DNA of 8,356 nt from Saprospiraceae bacterium (GTDB lineage Bacteria > Bacteroidota > Bacteroidia > Chitinophagales > Saprospiraceae): positions 1 through 8,356 of the forward strand of contig JAHDCE010000155.1 of the NCBI GenBank assembly GCA_020630045.1, in the 5' to 3' direction. Both the position numbers and the translations under genes were made by a program. The notes below the pieces were generated by a model. It was not told the DNA's origin. It did no database searches and saw only the letters and a program-made list of their open reading frames with translations. Below are positions 7,273 through 8,356 of this stretch, piece by piece. Each line of letters starts with the position of its first letter. The stretch's first letter is position 1.

Positions 7273-7524
7273 TCAGGCCGGCTTAACCTCGTAGGTATAG
7301 AACTCCATGACCATATTGGAGAGCAATTTCTTGCATGCGAATTCTACTTTTTCGTTGGCACTATCCATATTGTCAGCCTCCAGCATCATCTCGATACGTT
7401 TTCCGATACGGACATCTTCTACACCGGCGAGGTTGATGTTTTTCATGTTTTTGGCTACGGTTTTGCCTTGTGGATCCAACAATTCCTTGTGTGGCATCAC
7501 GTTGATTTCCGCCTTGAATTTCAT
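7273..7524 (-). CDS. purS: Phosphoribosylformylglycinamidine synthase subunit PurS
   Basis: An 83-residue subunit that, in the three-part FGAM synthase (PurS, PurQ, PurL), joins the glutaminase PurQ to the small PurL and helps channel ammonia; this is the step just before PurM. PurS-like features are a beta strand MKFKAEINVMP (1-11), LDPQGKTV (16-23, the conserved LDPQG block), VRIGKR (38-43) and a C-terminal CKKLLSNMVMEFYTYEV (64-80). The open frame runs 28 codons further upstream, inside pssA, but the ATG at 7524 is chosen because the conserved protein starts there and because it forms the classic 4-base ATGA overlap with the pssA stop. That overlap suggests translational coupling. No purL or purQ is in the window. 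Confidence 0.9.
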   Translation of the reverse strand: MKFKAEINVMPHKELLDPQGKTVAKNMKNINLAGVEDVRIGKRIEMMLEADNMDSANEKVEFACKKLLSNMVMEFYTYEVKPA

Positions 7525-8261
7525 ATTGGTGAATGGTTTGGTTCCTGGTTGCCGGATTTCAAATGCCCAAATATGGACATGATTATATAAAGTGTGATAA
7601 TCAAGCAAATTCCAAGGGAACGAAATATAATTAATAAAATAATGGATACAAAAATAATGATAAAGCGGGATTCATTGCCTTTCCAAGAGAGATTCTTGAA
7701 TTTAAGACTAAAGTGTTTGATTTCGCTGATCATTAAAAAGGAAAGTATAAGGGTTATTACATAAATAAATGCAGGGTGGAACATCCATTCATTCCCATCA
7801 TACATATATGATTTCACCATGACCAGGCCTATAACAAACATCGTGGATGCCGGGGTGGGAATTCCTACAAAATCGACACTTTGTCGGGTATCAATATTGA
7901 ATTTTGCGAGGCGGTAAGCCGCGAATGCGGTAAATAAAAACCCGGGAAAAGCCAACCAAGGAATACACCATTCTTCAGGAGCGGTGGTTCCATAAAAATT
8001 TTCATATAAAAGAGAAAATAGCATATAACCGGGAACAACCCCGAAACTTACCATATCCGCCAAGGAGTCGAGCTGAACCCCCAAAGGGTTGGATACACCT
8101 AAGGCACGAGCGACCATCCCATCTGAAAAATCAGCGAGTAAACCTAGGCCGATACAAAATGCGGCTTGTGGATAGGCATCATTGGATATAAAATAGAGTG
8201 CCGCACAGCCGCAAAGCAAATTACACAAGGTAACGATATTGGGGATTTGCTTCCGAAACAT
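7521..8261 (-). CDS. pssA: CDP-diacylglycerol--serine O-phosphatidyltransferase
   Basis: An integral inner-membrane enzyme that transfers phosphatidyl from CDP-diacylglycerol to serine, giving phosphatidylserine, the precursor of phosphatidylethanolamine. The complete CDP-alcohol phosphatidyltransferase signature is present: D44-x2-D47-G48-x2-A51-R52-x8-G61-x3-D65-x3-D69, with all four metal-binding aspartates. The protein (246 residues) has several hydrophobic segments, roughly 8-25, 31-43, 72-85, 101-118, 137-150, 163-178 and 199-232, plus the family's VGIPTP loop (132-137) and a hydrophilic tail. It is the membrane-spanning type II PssA, unlike the E. coli enzyme. It starts 8 bases after an upstream reading frame and overlaps purS by 4 bases, so it sits in an operon. 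No psd gene is visible. Confidence 0.94.
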   Translation of the reverse strand: MFRKQIPNIVTLCNLLCGCAALYFISNDAYPQAAFCIGLGLLADFSDGMVARALGVSNPLGVQLDSLADMVSFGVVPGYMLFSLLYENFYGTTAPEEWCIPWLAFPGFLFTAFAAYRLAKFNIDTRQSVDFVGIPTPASTMFVIGLVMVKSYMYDGNEWMFHPAFIYVITLILSFLMISEIKHFSLKFKNLSWKGNESRFIIIFVSIILLIIFRSLGICLIITLYIIMSIFGHLKSGNQEPNHSPI

Positions 8262-8269
8262 GGCGCAAG

Positions 8270-8356
8270 TTAAGTAGACATGTATGAAATGAGCGGATTA
8301 ATATTATCTTTTTTAAAGGTAATACCTGTATCAACTACAAAGTGCTCATTTACTTG
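8270..8356 (-). CDS. 3' end of an unidentified gene upstream of pssA (partial)
   Basis: Entering from the right edge, one minus-strand frame stays open for 28 codons to a TAA at 8270-8272, while the other two minus frames hit stops within the first three codons. The deduced tail contains EHFVVDTGITFKKDN followed by INPLISYMST. The stop lies 8 bases before the pssA ATG, the spacing expected for an operon partner. I do not recognise the family from so short a piece, and it does not look like the end of phosphatidylserine decarboxylase. The call rests on frame openness, spacing and plausible protein composition. Confidence 0.6.
   Translation of the reverse strand, partial: QVNEHFVVDTGITFKKDNINPLISYMST

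Noticed and set aside
7120..7590. Plus-strand open frame of 156 codons across rsmI, purS and pssA
   Set aside because: It is antisense to three well-recognised genes, spans their junctions, and has no family resemblance.
7273..7608. 111-residue version of PurS
   Set aside because: The extra 28 residues overlap pssA and are not PurS-like; the ATGA start at 7524 fits the family length.
8270..8356. Promoter for pssA on the minus strand (TACCTTTA with upstream TTG)
   Set aside because: The box has a mismatch at its last base, the TTG spacing is about 16 bases instead of 19 to 21, and it lies inside the upstream reading frame.
1..8356. CRISPR array, insertion sequence, tRNA, rRNA or phage genes
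   Set aside because: No regularly spaced repeats, transposase-like frames, cloverleaf sequences or phage proteins were seen; gene content is housekeeping.

Overview
The window looks like chromosomal DNA of a Bacteroidota bacterium, probably from the Cytophagales or a nearby group (the lineage below phylum level is an inference). Four things support this. One gene encodes a DUF5103 'Plug' protein of the type IX secretion system, a system restricted to this phylum. purM is the long (about 390 residue) Bacteroidota form. RsmI is the short form without a C-terminal extension. The genes lack obvious Shine-Dalgarno sequences, and one start is preceded by a Bacteroidota-type -7 box (TAnnTTTG).

Layout from left to right. 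purM (53-1228, minus) diverges from the plug gene (1524-2822, plus) across a 295-bp AT-rich spacer full of inverted repeats. The plug gene is followed after 110 bp by a DUF2851 gene (2933-4213, plus). That gene converges on a PpiD/SurA-like periplasmic foldase gene (4287-6413, minus), and a strong bidirectional hairpin terminator sits between them. Upstream of the foldase gene is a 156-bp gap with foldable sequence. To its right lies a tight minus-strand cluster read right to left: the 3' end of an unidentified gene (8270-8356), pssA (7521-8261), purS (7273-7524, starting inside the pssA stop as ATGA) and rsmI (6570-7262).

Functionally most of this is housekeeping: two purine-synthesis steps (PurS for FGAM synthesis and PurM for AIR synthesis, about 6 kb apart on the same strand), phosphatidylserine synthesis, 16S rRNA 2'-O-methylation, and periplasmic protein folding. 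The accessory flavour comes from the T9SS plug protein and the uncharacterised DUF2851 protein.

No mobile element, CRISPR array, tRNA or rRNA was seen. I found no convincing new multi-gene system. The points most worth checking are a 17-bp-arm perfect palindrome at the predicted purM transcription start, the catalytic-looking motif set of the DUF2851 protein, and a purS gene embedded between pssA and rsmI rather than next to purL/purQ.
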